NCBI GenBank assembly: GCA_021292105.1
Contig: CM037871.1
Coordinates: 53,923,261-53,987,260 of the forward strand
DNA from: Anadara kagoshimensis
Taxonomy: Eukaryota > Mollusca > Bivalvia > Arcoida > Arcidae
Direction of reading: 5' to 3'
DNA: 64,000 bases
The notes under the pieces were generated by a model. That model did no database searches. It was not told the DNA's origin and was given only the letters and a program-made list of their open reading frames with translations. The position numbers and the translations under genes were made by a program. Shown one piece after another: positions 24,244 through 35,357 of the stretch (positions within the stretch are counted from its first letter, which is position 1; every line of letters begins with the position of its first letter).

Positions 24244-24545
24244 ACCAGGACTAGCTACAAGACTGTTTACAGGCTTATTAACAAATTGGTGTTTACAGTC
24301 CAGTCAAGATTATTTTATGTATCGAGATGTCACCACCTTTTTATGACAAAAGAGTATTTTATCAATCAGATTCAAAAATGGGTTGTCCGCCATATATATT
24401 TCTCGCATGCTATTCTCATGTTGCCCATGGTCTCCCAAATGGGAATATCCAATCCCCCAGATGTACTTTATATATACGGCTAGGACCCTCTAATCCATTT
24501 CCGAAGGCCACACTGACCATCAAATTGTAAAAGTAAGGAAGAATA

Positions 24546-24614
24546 CAGGATCGAACCCGGGACCTCTCGCGATATAGGCAAGTGTTTTATCAACTGAAGT
24601 ACACAGACCGCTAG
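24546..24614 (-). repeat. tRNA-like SINE head
   Basis: Read on the minus strand it has an A-box-like tacttcagttgataaaacac and a good B box, ccgggttcgatcc. No cloverleaf is preserved, so a SINE head is more likely than a tRNA gene. Confidence 0.5.
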
Positions 24615-25059
24615 ATAAGCCCCTTTTTCAGAAATGGCATATACATTTTTAAAAAAATTATATAATATATTCAAAGTTGGTATATGACAAAATGACCTAA
24701 CGTTGAACCGACCTTTTTGTGGGCAACTTCCCAATCTGAAATACGCCTCGAATATAACGGGGCTTAACAAAAAATTTAGCATTAAGATTTACAGACAAAG
24801 TTACCCAGATACCGATATCGCAACATTCCTGATTCAACTACATTCAGTATCGAAGCACCAAGTTTTAACCCTGGAACCAACCGATTGGTTGTCCCCTTCC
24901 ACATTCTAGGATAGGACTCCTAATGCAGCTGCCAAACTAGGACTCGGAACCTTCTCAATACTAGCAGAATACTTTGAATTTGAATAGAATGAACAAGAAC
25001 ACGAATGCCCGAGAATAAACAGCAGGATTGTTGTAGAGTGTAACCACTATGGCTACTGG

Positions 25060-25395
25060 TAGCTACATTTAAGTTGGTAGAGTGCTCGCTTCGTATGTGG
25101 AAGGCCGTGGGCTCAAATTCCGGTCGGTGTCTGACCAAGACTTGAAAATAGGCAGTGACTTGTTCTTTCGACAAGCACTTGGTATTTAGTAATGAAAGTC
25201 ATGGGGTCATTCGGAAGGGATCTTAGACACCAATACCCCATGTCACGACACGTTAAAGAATTGTCCTGCACATTAATTGCCCCAAGCGGTCAAATTTTAA
25301 GGCACTTTACTAATAATTGGTGACCTCTCGATATAAGTGAAATATTTTTGGCTGGAACATAAAACCCCATGAAATCAATCAATCAATCAATCTAA
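25060..25395 (+). repeat. tRNA-derived SINE with (AATC)n tail
   Basis: The head 'agttggtagagtgctcgctt' and B-box-like 'gggctcaaattccgg' are followed by 'gtctgaccaagacttgaaaa'. The trailing block 'aataattggtgacctctcga' precedes (AATC)n. This is the most complete copy of the family also seen at 2625 and 61790. Confidence 0.8.
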
Positions 25396-25995
25396 CGAAT
25401 GTGAAAGGAAAAGGATCGTTTAGCTCAATAGTTTCAAGTAGACGAGGTTTTAGAGTTTTAGAAAGTGTTTATAGTCATCAGGTAACCGGTTATTTAATAC
25501 CCGGCCGTAATTCAATTACCCACCCCACCCCTATAATTACCAGGAAATTCTTTCGCTGGTGACAAATAGAAATTTGAAACTTTACGGAAAAAGAGAAGTA
25601 TCAGCATTTTATAAGTCAAGGTTTAAATGTAACCTGTAATAATCTTTTATTAAAGATTAAAGAGCATATATATACTATTTATTAGTCATTTCCGAAGACG
25701 TCATTCACACCAAGGAAATATTTAAAATACTTAATGTGGATAACACATGTGTGAAGACAAGATCTAATCTTCATATTGTTTGTTGTCGATAAATACAGAT
25801 AATGCATCGAAACAAGGAAATTTACGATAAAAGTACACGCTATACATGCATTAAAATTCCCCATTTATTTTCAGTGGAAACGAGTTCTTGTCGGAATTCA
25901 TTTTTGTTGTTAGATCATTGTCACAAGTATGAATTTAATTCAAAGTGTATTGAAGTGCATTAATGACTGGGTTATGGAGAGAGAGAGATATATAC
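25396..25995. other. intergenic, no recognised feature
   Basis: AT-rich, no gene recognised. Short frames are unsupported. Confidence 0.45.
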
Positions 25996-26016
25996 CTTTC
26001 TGCAACTTTACCTATA
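25996..26016 (+). repeat. left part of the SINE split by the long-TIR element
   Basis: 'cctttctgcaactttacctata' continues across the insertion with 'gctggccaagtctcgatacc' at 30752. The joined sequence matches the SINE block 'ctttacctatagctggtgac' at 2870. Confidence 0.7.
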
Positions 26017-26765
26017 CACGGGGGTAATCCTGATACACCGTATTTCATTTACGTCGGAGTATTCCGTCGGTTTTCATTTACGTCCGAGTAAAATGATACA
26101 TTTTTGGTCGTTACGCTTTACGTTAAAGAGCAAAAAGCACGGTTTTTCATATAACTTCACAAAAACGAAACTTTAAAAGAAAGCAAAAGTTTATTCGCAT
26201 TATATTTGATGGTACTTAACTGCCTCATATAAAATCTTGCAAGAAATAGTCATATTTTTCACGTTCCTGTAACATTTCCAATTTTGGCCGGTCCCTTTGT
26301 TTAGCAGCTGATTTTAATAAAACGGGTTTGGATTCAAATGATGTTTCTACTCAAAATTATCAAGAAATGTCTATACTTTCATAAACTTGCGAAGACAGAA
26401 GCTTTACTCTGCTTTTAAGCGAAATTTTGTTTCGTTTAAGCTGAGTAGCATAAATGTTACGCTTTCCGACCAGCTGTGTTATGCTTTACGTGAAGACATG
26501 TTACGCTTTCCGTTTAATATGATTCGCAATTGACAGAGCACACGCTTCATTATAACTTTAGAACAAACGTCTTTATCGATTAAATCTTAACTGGTTGTTT
26601 CAGAAGTGATTCAGAAAGCATTGCAGGACATGATTTTATTTTTGAAAGAAAACAGAACCATACAGTTCGTAACTTGAACCAATAAAGAAAAAACAACATA
26701 CATGTACATGCTATTCTCCCAAAAGGAAACACTTGCGAAAGTGTAAACCGACTTATAGATAGTTA
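26017..26765 (+). repeat. left terminal inverted repeat
   Basis: It contains four spaced words of the form ttacgcttTaCg/ttacgctttCCG and two copies of catttacgtcSgag near the tip, plausible transposase binding sites. By eye it differs from the right copy at roughly 3% of positions. Confidence 0.85.
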
Positions 26766-27130
26766 AGCCAATTACATAAACTATACTCCACGTCTAAATC
26801 ACGTACAAAAATTTATGATTATCTGGTAGACGTAGTCGTAAGTGGTAATTTTTTGTTCAAATTTGACTTGGTCGTGCTTTGTACGGGGTTGCCGTCGGCG
26901 GCTGTTACACTACTGAAGCACCTAAGCACGGCTAACCACGTCTAGCCACGTATAAGGCTAAAATGGTTTTGAACGTGTTCGAACGCGGGACAAGTAACCA
27001 AGGCATCGCGTCTGTAGCACTGCCGATCAAGAGTTGAGCGCGGACGTAAAACGGGCACTCCACTGCCATAGCACTGCCCAATCACGGGTAACAGCGGCTC
27101 GGCGTCGTCGGAAGCTTGGCTTGCGGCGCA

Positions 27131-27138
27131 TATAAAAG
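27131..27138 (+). promoter_or_regulatory. TATA box of the Harbinger relic's forward gene
   Basis: TATAAAAG in GC-rich surroundings, with an initiator-like TCACAATT about 29 bp downstream and an ATG at 27220. It looks like an intact pol II core promoter. Confidence 0.55.
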
Positions 27139-27219
27139 CGCCCCGCGCACGGCTGGTCTTCACAATTGCCGATCCAGATCTTCTGCAGTCCACATCTCCA
27201 CGCAATTTTCTATTTCATC

Positions 27220-27294
27220 ATGCCAAGGAAGAAGGGTTACGTTGCCAAGAAGAGGCCGTGGAAAACCAAGGCCAAGACCCTAGCTGAGGATTAG
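27220..27294 (+). pseudogene. truncated forward gene of a Harbinger-type element (24 codons)
   Basis: The frame begins MPRKKGYVAKKRPWKTKAK and stops at 27292-27294. It is strongly basic and sits right behind the TATA box. PIF/Harbinger elements carry a second, Myb-like gene besides the transposase. This could be its 5' end, cut by the internal deletion that also truncates the opposing transposase at ~27290. A free-standing basic micropeptide is the alternative. Confidence 0.4.
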
Positions 27295-28004
27295 GCTCCC
27301 CACGACCCCCAGACCCATTTGACTGTGCACGTCCCTGTTAGCGTAGGGTTTCATCATGTAGGTCTTGAGCCCGAAGGCATCGTCACCTACCAGGAAGTAG
27401 GGTATACCCTGTGTGTCACCTGGCAGAGGATCTGGCTGTTGGAATCCGGCGATGTCATTGTTCTGTAGACTCTCCTTGAACTAACTTTCATTGTAGACGT
27501 GGGCGTCAGCCCTTGCCGCTTTCGTCTACCCACAGGAATAGTTTGAAGACAGAAATGCCAGGATAACACTGAAGAGACCTTTATAGTTGAAGAAGTCGGA
27601 CCCAGCGTTGGCAAGAGCTTTGAACGCAATATGCTTCCCATCTATAATCCCAATGACATGTAGAAAATTCTACCTGGGATACCAATCATCAGCTTCCTGG
27701 CGCCACTAGACCTCAGTGTCTGGCGGGGAGAGCATCTTATGAGCATACTCGTGGACGATTGCCTCACAGACTTCACGCACCACTAGACTTATGGTGCTGG
27801 GGGGACCCATCAGGCATATTGCATCTCACGGTACTTGGAGCCAGAAGCAAGATGCCTCAGGGCGATAGCAACCTTCAGGCCTTGTTCAAGGGGTGCTTTC
27901 CAGTTGGTAGTCTCGTTGTAAGTGCTTGTGTTAGTCTCTGCACAATTGCATCGTACATCGCAGAAGGCATCCTCATAAAGGCAGTGATCAGTCGTTTGAG
28001 ACAT
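27280..28004 (-). pseudogene. decayed PIF/Harbinger transposase
   Basis: Read on the minus strand across several frameshifts and stops, the order of conserved blocks is that of the DDE_Tnp_4 nuclease. First comes ALRHLASGSKYREMQYA, then VREVCEAIVHEYA, then VIGIIDGKHIAFKALANAGS with FFNYKGLFSVILAFL, then SDAHVYNES-like, then PYFLVGDDAFGLKTYMMKPYA. The GDDAF and IDGKH blocks hold two of the expected catalytic acids. The region after KPYA is not transposase-like, so the C-terminus was lost by internal deletion. At least two in-frame stops and two frameshifts make it inactive. A Harbinger-like terminus (gtgtgaccgggcc) lies near 28430; the left terminus was not found. Confidence 0.85.
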
Positions 28005-28539
28005 CGTTTAACGGGTTAAGGTAGTGCTTTGTACGCGGAAAAATCCATTTCTTAGTGATAAGCCGCTAATCACTCGCTATACCAACGTGTAACATACGTT
28101 CGCTGACCGCGCTTTGCCCGTGACAGACCGCTAAGCTTTCGCGTCTTACCAAGTTTTAATCACTGCCGGAACGCTGATTATCACCTGCGTTTCACGTATG
28201 TTTCACGTCTTTACCACGTGTCACCCGTGGTTGTCCGCGGACTAAAGTTTTGAGCAGTTCAAAACTTTTTGCCGCGTCCGACGCCGTTCGGATTTTTCGC
28301 CGCCTCCTGTCACGTCTGTAAATCGACTGGAGCTCGTCTTAAACTCCACATCAACGCGAGCAATATCGTCTGCTTAACGGGAGACCACTCTTTGACGGGT
28401 TATGGCCGTGATAAGCCGTAAAGCGCTGTGTGACCGGGCCTTGAAAAGGATCAAATGTAGTTCATTTATTTTTTTTTTATTTTACCTTTTTCATATAGGA
28501 ATGTAGTTGAGTTGGGTAATTGTTTTTTACGCCCCAGTC

Positions 28540-28770
28540 AAGTGAAATTGTATTTTACGAGTGGTCTAAAGGGTGGGCTTATGGATCATAGTGCCTCTCA
28601 TCGCCTTGGTGCGAGTCTCACTCGGGACAGTTTTAGAAAGTTTGACAGTTCACTTGCCGAAGGTCGGCGGATTCTCTGGGTACACTTGTTTCATTCACCA
28701 TCTATGAATTGACCGTCTCGATATCTGTGGAAGAATCTTGACTGGGACTTAAAACACTATTACCCAACTC
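28540..28770 (+). repeat. SINE remnant
   Basis: It carries 'ctcatcgccttggtgcgagt' with a B-box-like 'gcgagtctcactcggga', then the block 'gaattgaccgtctcgatatc' followed by 'gtggaagaatcttgactggg'. That block recurs at ~13377. Nested in the long-TIR element. Confidence 0.5.
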
Positions 28771-28825
28771 AAATATATTCTTAGATCAAAAAGTTAAACA
28801 TTAAAACAATAGCTAGATGTACCTT

Positions 28826-29740
28826 AACGCTCACCTGATTATATACAATGGATCAATGACCGTCCCAACACAATTACAGGTTGGTTGAGATAACATGTAG
28901 AAAGTGATGCCATTATCTGTTTATATAGATTTGTTAAGATATAACAATTGTATCCATTTCAGTATTCTTTTTATATCTGTAACCTAGACCCTAACCCTCT
29001 TTATTCTTCCTATATATGTAACCTTTGACCCTGAACTGAAGACATCAGCATGTCAATACCTACAATATTCTAACATACATGCCTATACAACAAGAGATAA
29101 TTAACAATTTTGGTTTACTTGTACATGTTTGAATTTGACTTTTGAACCCATGACCTTGATCTACATCTATGTATAAAAATGATCGTCATGTAAATACCTA
29201 CAATAAACTGAAAATCCCATGCGTTATCACCAGAAATGTTTAAAAAATTAACAATTTGAATCAAAGGTCACAAACTTGGACATGGCCTGCAGCTTTGATC
29301 TGACATTAATTCGAAGAAAATAGCAAGACAAGATCAACAGTGAATTCTCCATACAGTAAACCTTTGTTGAGTTTTAAAAATTATGAACTTTAAGCAAAAC
29401 ACACGTTACCTATTTTCGTCCAGTTTTCATGAAAAACACAATTTTCATGTTCCCAGTTATCCTGAATCCAAATATCAAATCGAAATTTGCTTGCACGTTT
29501 TGGTTTCAGAGAAAAAGATTTTTTTTTTTTTGCTATATGTAGTAACAGCAGCCATCTTCTTAGACGTGGCCAAATCCCGAACAAAATTGTAAATGCCTGT
29601 TACCAAGGCATGATAATCACAAAGTTTCAAATAGTTTTAGAAGAGATAATCAAAATGTAAAGTTTACGACCGACGCACGACACACGACGGACGGTGATAG
29701 ATTGCAATAACTCAACTGAGCCCATGGACCAGGTGAAACC
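28826..29740 (-). mobile_element. old, diverged GCTCACCTGA element
   Basis: It begins 'cgctcacctgattatatac' and ends 'ccatggaccaggtgaaacc', with 'cctttgaccctgaactga' and 'aatacctacaatattctaac' shared with the array of 44597-46216. Only one or two array units remain and they are much more diverged than in the other copies. Confidence 0.6.
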
Positions 29741-29987
29741 ATATATATAAACTACATTTTTCCTTTTCAAAATGGTATTTGACACGAACAGTTTAACTTG
29801 CCTTACAGACTACCTTTATATGAAGGCCACTTGCTTTTAAAAGTTAATACAAATGTATCTCAATTGCTCTTTATTCATGTCATTCGAAACTTGTATAAGG
29901 GCCACCTACCCATAAACCCACTTTACGTGTTCCCTTGAGTAGCCTTTATCAGCAGGGTTGACTGTAGTTTTATTTGTGTAATTAGTA

Positions 29988-30746
29988 TAACTATCTCTAA
30001 GTCGGTTTACCCTTTCGCAAGTGTTTCCTTTTCGGAGAATAGCATGTGCATTGTATGTTGGTTTTTTTTCTTTATTGGTTCAAGTTACGAACTGTATGGT
30101 TCTGCATGTTTTCTTTCAAAAATAAAATCATGTTCTGCAATGCTTTCTGAATCACTTCTGAAACAACCAGTGAAGATTGAATCGATAAAGACGTTTGTTC
30201 TAAAGTTATAATGAAGGATGTGCTCTGTCAATTGCGAATCATATTAAACGGAAAGCGTAACATGTCTTCACGTAAAGCATAACACAGCTGGTCGGAAAGC
30301 GTAACATTTATGCTACTCAGCTTAAACGAAACAGTAAATTTCGCTCAAAAGCAGAGTAAAGCTTCTGTCTTCGCAAGTTTATGAAAGTATAGACATTTCT
30401 TGATAATTTTGAGTAGAAACATCATTTGAATCCAAACCCGCTTTATTAAAATCAGCTGCTAAACAAAGGGACCGGCCAAAAATGGAAATGTTACAGGAAC
30501 GTGAAAAATATGACTATTTCTTGCAAGATTTTATACGAGGCAGTTAAGTACTAATAAATATAATGCGAATAATTTTTTGCTTTCTTTTAAAGTTTCGTTT
30601 TTGTGAAGTTATATGAAAAACCGTGCTTTTTGCTCTTTAACGTAAAGCGTAACGACCAAAAATGTATCATTTTACTCGGACGTAAATGAAAACCGACGGA
30701 ATACTCCGACGTAAATGAAATACGGTGTATCAGGATTACCCCCGTG
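29988..30746 (-). repeat. right terminal inverted repeat
   Basis: Inverse copy of 26017-26765, a few bases longer through small insertions, for example a 'catgca' insertion near 30105 and changes in A runs. Confidence 0.85.
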
Positions 30747-30751
30747 CTATA

Positions 30752-30805
30752 GCTGGCCAAGTCTCGATACCAAGAGGTAATTTTGACTGGGACGAAAATT
30801 CCGAT
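30752..30805 (+). repeat. right part of the SINE split by the long-TIR element
   Basis: 'gctggccaagtctcgatacc' followed by 'ttttgactgggac' is the usual SINE 3' block. Downstream, to 31226, is AT-rich 3' flank of the mucin gene with a thrice-repeated 'ggaaccagcc' word. Confidence 0.65.
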
Positions 30806-31226
30806 TTGGAGGTGACCTTGGGAAAAAGAAACAAGACTAATTTAAAACAAAATTATTATTCTCGGAACCAGCCGAGAAAAATTTATATGTAAATAAGATA
30901 AAGGATTAAACAAAGTTTAAAAAAATCCAAAATATCAAATTATGATACCTTAGAACCAGCCAAGGTTTCGATTTTGCAATTAGATTAAAATATGACACTG
31001 TACTGACACCGGAAAGGCTGTAATGGTAAATCTATCATAAATATCATATTAACATATTAACTTAAAAAATAAAATAAAAGTTTAAAAAAAAAGTTCAATT
31101 TAACTAGGAACCAGCCTAGTATCTAAGACATATTTTATAAAGTCACGTGATATTTAGATACATTCACAAAACGTCACATATCACCTGAGTGACTCCCATC
31201 ATGTTGTCTGCTGTCGTTAAGTGATG

Positions 31227-34200
31227 TCATGTATCGTTCAGGTTAACCTCCTCCATGTCGTCTCCAGCCGTCGTCTTTTCATCTTCATCCATACCGTCTA
31301 CAACTGTCGTCTTTTCATTTCCCTCCATACCGTCTACAGCTATCGTCTTTTCATCTATCATATACTCCTCGCATGTTTTGACGTGTAGTTCAGTCATGTT
31401 TAGAAGAATCGCTTTTGACTGATGTTGTGTTTGATGCGATTTTGTAGTATAAAACTTATGCTTATCTTTCCATTCAGAATACAAGAAAACTCCGGCAAAC
31501 AGGATGAAAATTATAACGACTCCCAGTACGCCCACAATCACGCCGTCTTCTAACGCTGTTGTGGCGAACGCTTGGGGGACAGACCCCTCTAATGTTTTGT
31601 TTACGTGCGTATCATTTTCCGGGTGCACTATCTCATTATTGTTAGATATTGACTGTCCAGAGGTTGTGATAATGGGCATTGGCGTTTGTGATATACCAAA
31701 TGTATTGGTATTAACAGGTGAAGATTTGGCGTGTCCTGTACTTGCAGCGGACTGCTCCATTACATTTATAGTAGGCTTGGTCATATTACCATTTGTTGCG
31801 TCTGGTGTCGATTGCGATTCAGAATAGCTCTGTGGTGAACTAAATGTCGATTGTCTTGCTGAATTTCTTTGCCTTGCGACTTGTGTTGTTGATAAAGCGC
31901 GTGTTGTTACTCGCATCGACTGCGTTGACGAATGTCGTTGTATTGGAGCTGATTGTGTTGTTGGATTTTCTTGTGTTGTGACTGGTGTAGATTGGGGAGT
32001 TGACTGACCCCGTGTGGTAATGGCCGTCATTTTTGTTGTTGGTCCCGTTGTGCTGATTGGCGTCGATTGTGTTGTTGGGTGTACATGTGTTGTGACTGGC
32101 GTCGATTGTGTTGTTGACCGACCCTTTGTCGTAATGGTCGTCAATTTTGTTGTTGGTCCCGTTGCGCTTATTGGCGTCGATTGTGTTGTTGGGTGTACAT
32201 GTGTTGTGACTGGCGTCGATTGTGTTGTTGACCGACCCCTTATGGTAATGGTTGTCAATTTTGTTGTTTGTTCTGTTGTGCTAATTTCCGTGGATTCTGT
32301 TGGTGGATGTCCATGCGTTTTGGCTACCGTTGATTGTGTTGTTGGATGTCCTGGTGTTGTGACTGGCGTTGGTTGAGTTGTTGAATGTCCTTGTGTTGTA
32401 ACTGGCATCGATTGTGTTGTTGGATGTACATGTGTTCTGACTGGCGTCGATTGTGTTGTTGGATGTCCTGTTGTTGTGGTGGACGTCAATTGTGTTGTTG
32501 ATCCCTGTGTTGTAACTGACGTCGATTGTGCTGTTGGATGTCCTGTTGTTGTAACTGGCGTCGTTTGTGTCGTTGACCGACCCCGTGTGGAAATGGCCGT
32601 AAATTTCGATGTTGGTCCCGTTGTGCTGACTGGCGTCGATTGTCTTGTTGGATGTCCTGGTGTTGTGACTGACGTCGATTGTGTTGTTGACCGAACCCTT
32701 GTGGTAATGGTCGTCACTTTTGTTGTTTGTTCTGTTGTGCTGATTGGCATCGATTGTTTTGTTGGATATCCTGGTGTTGTGGTGGACGTCGATTGTGTTT
32801 TTGGATGTTCTGGTGTTGTGACTGGCGTCGATTGTGTTGTTAGATGTTCTGGTGTTGTGGTGGACGTCGATTGTGTTGTTGGAAGTTCTGGTGTTGTGAC
32901 TGGCGTCGATTGTGTTGTTGAATGTTCAGATGTTGTGATGGACGTCGTTTGTCTTGTTGGATGTTCTGGTGTTGTGGTGGACGTCGTTTGTGTTGTTGGA
33001 TGTTCTGTTGTTGTGACTGGCGTCGATTGTGTTGTTGAATGTTCAAATGTTGTGGTGGACGTCGTTTGTGTTGTTGGATGTTCTGGTGTTGTGACTGGCG
33101 TCGATTGTATTGTTGAGTGTTCAGATGTTGTGGTGGACGTCGTTTGTGTTGTTGGATGTTCTGGTGTTGTGACTGGCGTCGATTGTGTTGTTGACCGACC
33201 CCGTGTGGTAATGGTAGTCAATTTTGTTGTTGGCACCGCTGTGTTGACTGGCGTCGATTGTGTTGTTGGATGTTCAGATGTTGTGGTGGACGTCGTTTGT
33301 GTTGTTGGATGTTCTGGTGTTGTGACTGGCGTCGATTGTCTTGTTGAATGTTCAGATGTTGTGGTGGACGTCGTTTGTGTTGTTGGATGTTCTGGTGTTG
33401 TGACTGGCGTCGATTGTGTTGTTGACCGACCCCGTATGGTAATGATAGTCAATTTTGTTGTTGGACCCGCTGTGTTGACTTGCGTCGATTGTGTTGTTGG
33501 ATGTTCAGATGTTGTGGTGGACGTCGTTTGTGTTGTTGGATGTTCTGGTGTTGTGACTGGCGTCGATTGTGTTGTTGGATGTTCTGGTGTTGTGACTGGC
33601 GTCGATTGTGTTGTTGACCGACCCCGTGTGGTAATGGTCGTCAATTTTGTTGTTGTCCCCGCTGTGCTGACTGGTGTCGATTGTGTTGTTGGATGTCCTG
33701 GTGTTGTGACTGGCGTCGATTTTGTTGTTGACCGACCCCGTGTGGAAATGGTCGTCAATTTTGTTGTTTGTTCTGTTGTGCTGATTGGCGTCGATTGTTT
33801 TGTTGGATATCCTGGTGTTGTGGTGGACGTCGATTGTGTTGTTGGATGTTCTAGTGTGGTGACTGACATCGATTGTATTGTTGGATGTCCTTGTGTTGTG
33901 ACTGGCGTCGATTGTATTGTTGAATGTCCTTGTGTTTTGACTGGCGTCGATTGTATTGTTGGATGTCCTGATGTTTTGGTAGACGTCGATAGTGTTGTTG
34001 TGTGTTTTGGCGTTGCAACTGTCGTCTTTTGTATTGTCGAGTCACTCTGTTTTGTGCTCGTCATCAATTTTGATGAAGTATCAGTACGTATTGTTACCTG
34101 TGTTGGTTGTGCTGTCACATCGCTATGAATCGTGACATTTTTGGTGTCTACGTTGTTGGTCGTATTTGTCTCTGGTACGTTCAAAGGTTGTTTCTTTATG

Positions 34201-35294
34201 GATCTTCTGCGTGATCTCTCTAACAGTCTGCCTATAATACCTTTCTTACTAGGTACAGATATACCACTGTTTCGACGAAGATTTTTCGGAATTGGAAATA
34301 GCTGTATATCGTCTATTGCTAGAATCTGATGACGCTGAAGTCTGTTGGTCTGTGTTCTAAAAACAATCTGAAATACAATATAAAGGTCATAAGTACCAAT
34401 ATCATCATTACAAATATAGAATAGTCATTTGGAACCTTAACTAAGCCAGTGATTGTAAATAATTGTATTGTACCCCAAACATCCCTGTACATTAGTTTAT
34501 ATATATATATGACCCATGCCTTATTGACTACTTCGCCGGTACATTGTAAACACTAATGGTCGGTCAGCTGTTATGATCCTCTTCAATAGACTAAATGAAA
34601 ACTTGAAGACCAGCGCGGCGATTGGCCATTCTACAGTGAACTATAAAAAATATAATGAATGACATAAGAAAAAAATTGTCCAGCTGAAAAACTCGCCAGG
34701 CTTTAATTAAAAAACTGGAGACAGTGGAGTCCATAAAAACCATTTAGCTTATTTAACAAAATAAAATCGACATAGTTAAGTACGTGGTGAAAACATTATA
34801 AATAAAATATCATAAATGTTTTTCCTTTCAAAATCCGGTAGAACTGGATTGAATTTTCTGAATAAAATACTAGTATTTAAAAATTTATAATATGACAATT
34901 AAAAACTTTCAGAAAAAAATATACGACTATGTATCTAGTCAATGGGAGATAACTCTAGTATCTACCGGCAAGACAATTTTAAATTACATACCGTAAATGG
35001 TTTATTTTGTCTAAAGCTTATGGAAATCTTCTTCCCCAGTTGTAATCCACTGTCACTGTTCCATATAACTTCTTCTCTGTTGTTATTGTCGTCGTCGTCG
35101 TTGTTGTTGTTGTACTGTGCTACTATATGGAGTTTAGAATTATCCGACATCTGCCAGTAGTTAAACTTGAGCTGAAAATCACCGGGATAGATAACAGGAC
35201 TGGTTATATTACCTCTGCATCTTCTAACATTCTCTTGAAACAGATCTAAAGAGACAGACAGAAAAATGTTTAAATACAATGAATTCACAAACGT

Positions 35295-35357
<63 letters not shown>

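Larger units (their letters stand above)
26017..30746. mobile_element. 4.73-kb element with ~750-bp terminal inverted repeats and 5-bp TSD
   Basis: Both ends begin CACGGGGGTAATCCTG and are near-identical inverse copies for ~750 bp (26017-26765; 29988-30746). CTATA lies at 26012-26016 and again at 30747-30751. The split SINE supplies the empty site, CTTTAC-CTATA-GCTGG. The interior (26766-29987) holds a decayed Harbinger copy, a SINE remnant and a diverged GCTCACCTGA element; none is clearly the transposase for these ends. CAC-initial ends with 5-bp duplications recall Transib-type elements, but no matching transposase is present and the superfamily is open. Confidence 0.85.

Noticed and set aside
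24546-24614. Functional tRNA gene
   Set aside because: The promoter boxes are good but acceptor and anticodon stems do not pair; kept only as a SINE head.
26017-30746. Polinton/Maverick element
   Set aside because: Long TIRs fit, but tips begin CAC rather than AG, the duplication is 5 bp rather than 6, and no polymerase, integrase or capsid genes are present.
32476-34128. 550-codon open frame on the plus strand rich in V, D and C
   Set aside because: It is the complement of the 39-bp mucin repeat, which happens to lack stops. The minus strand has the signal peptide, MAM and TM context.
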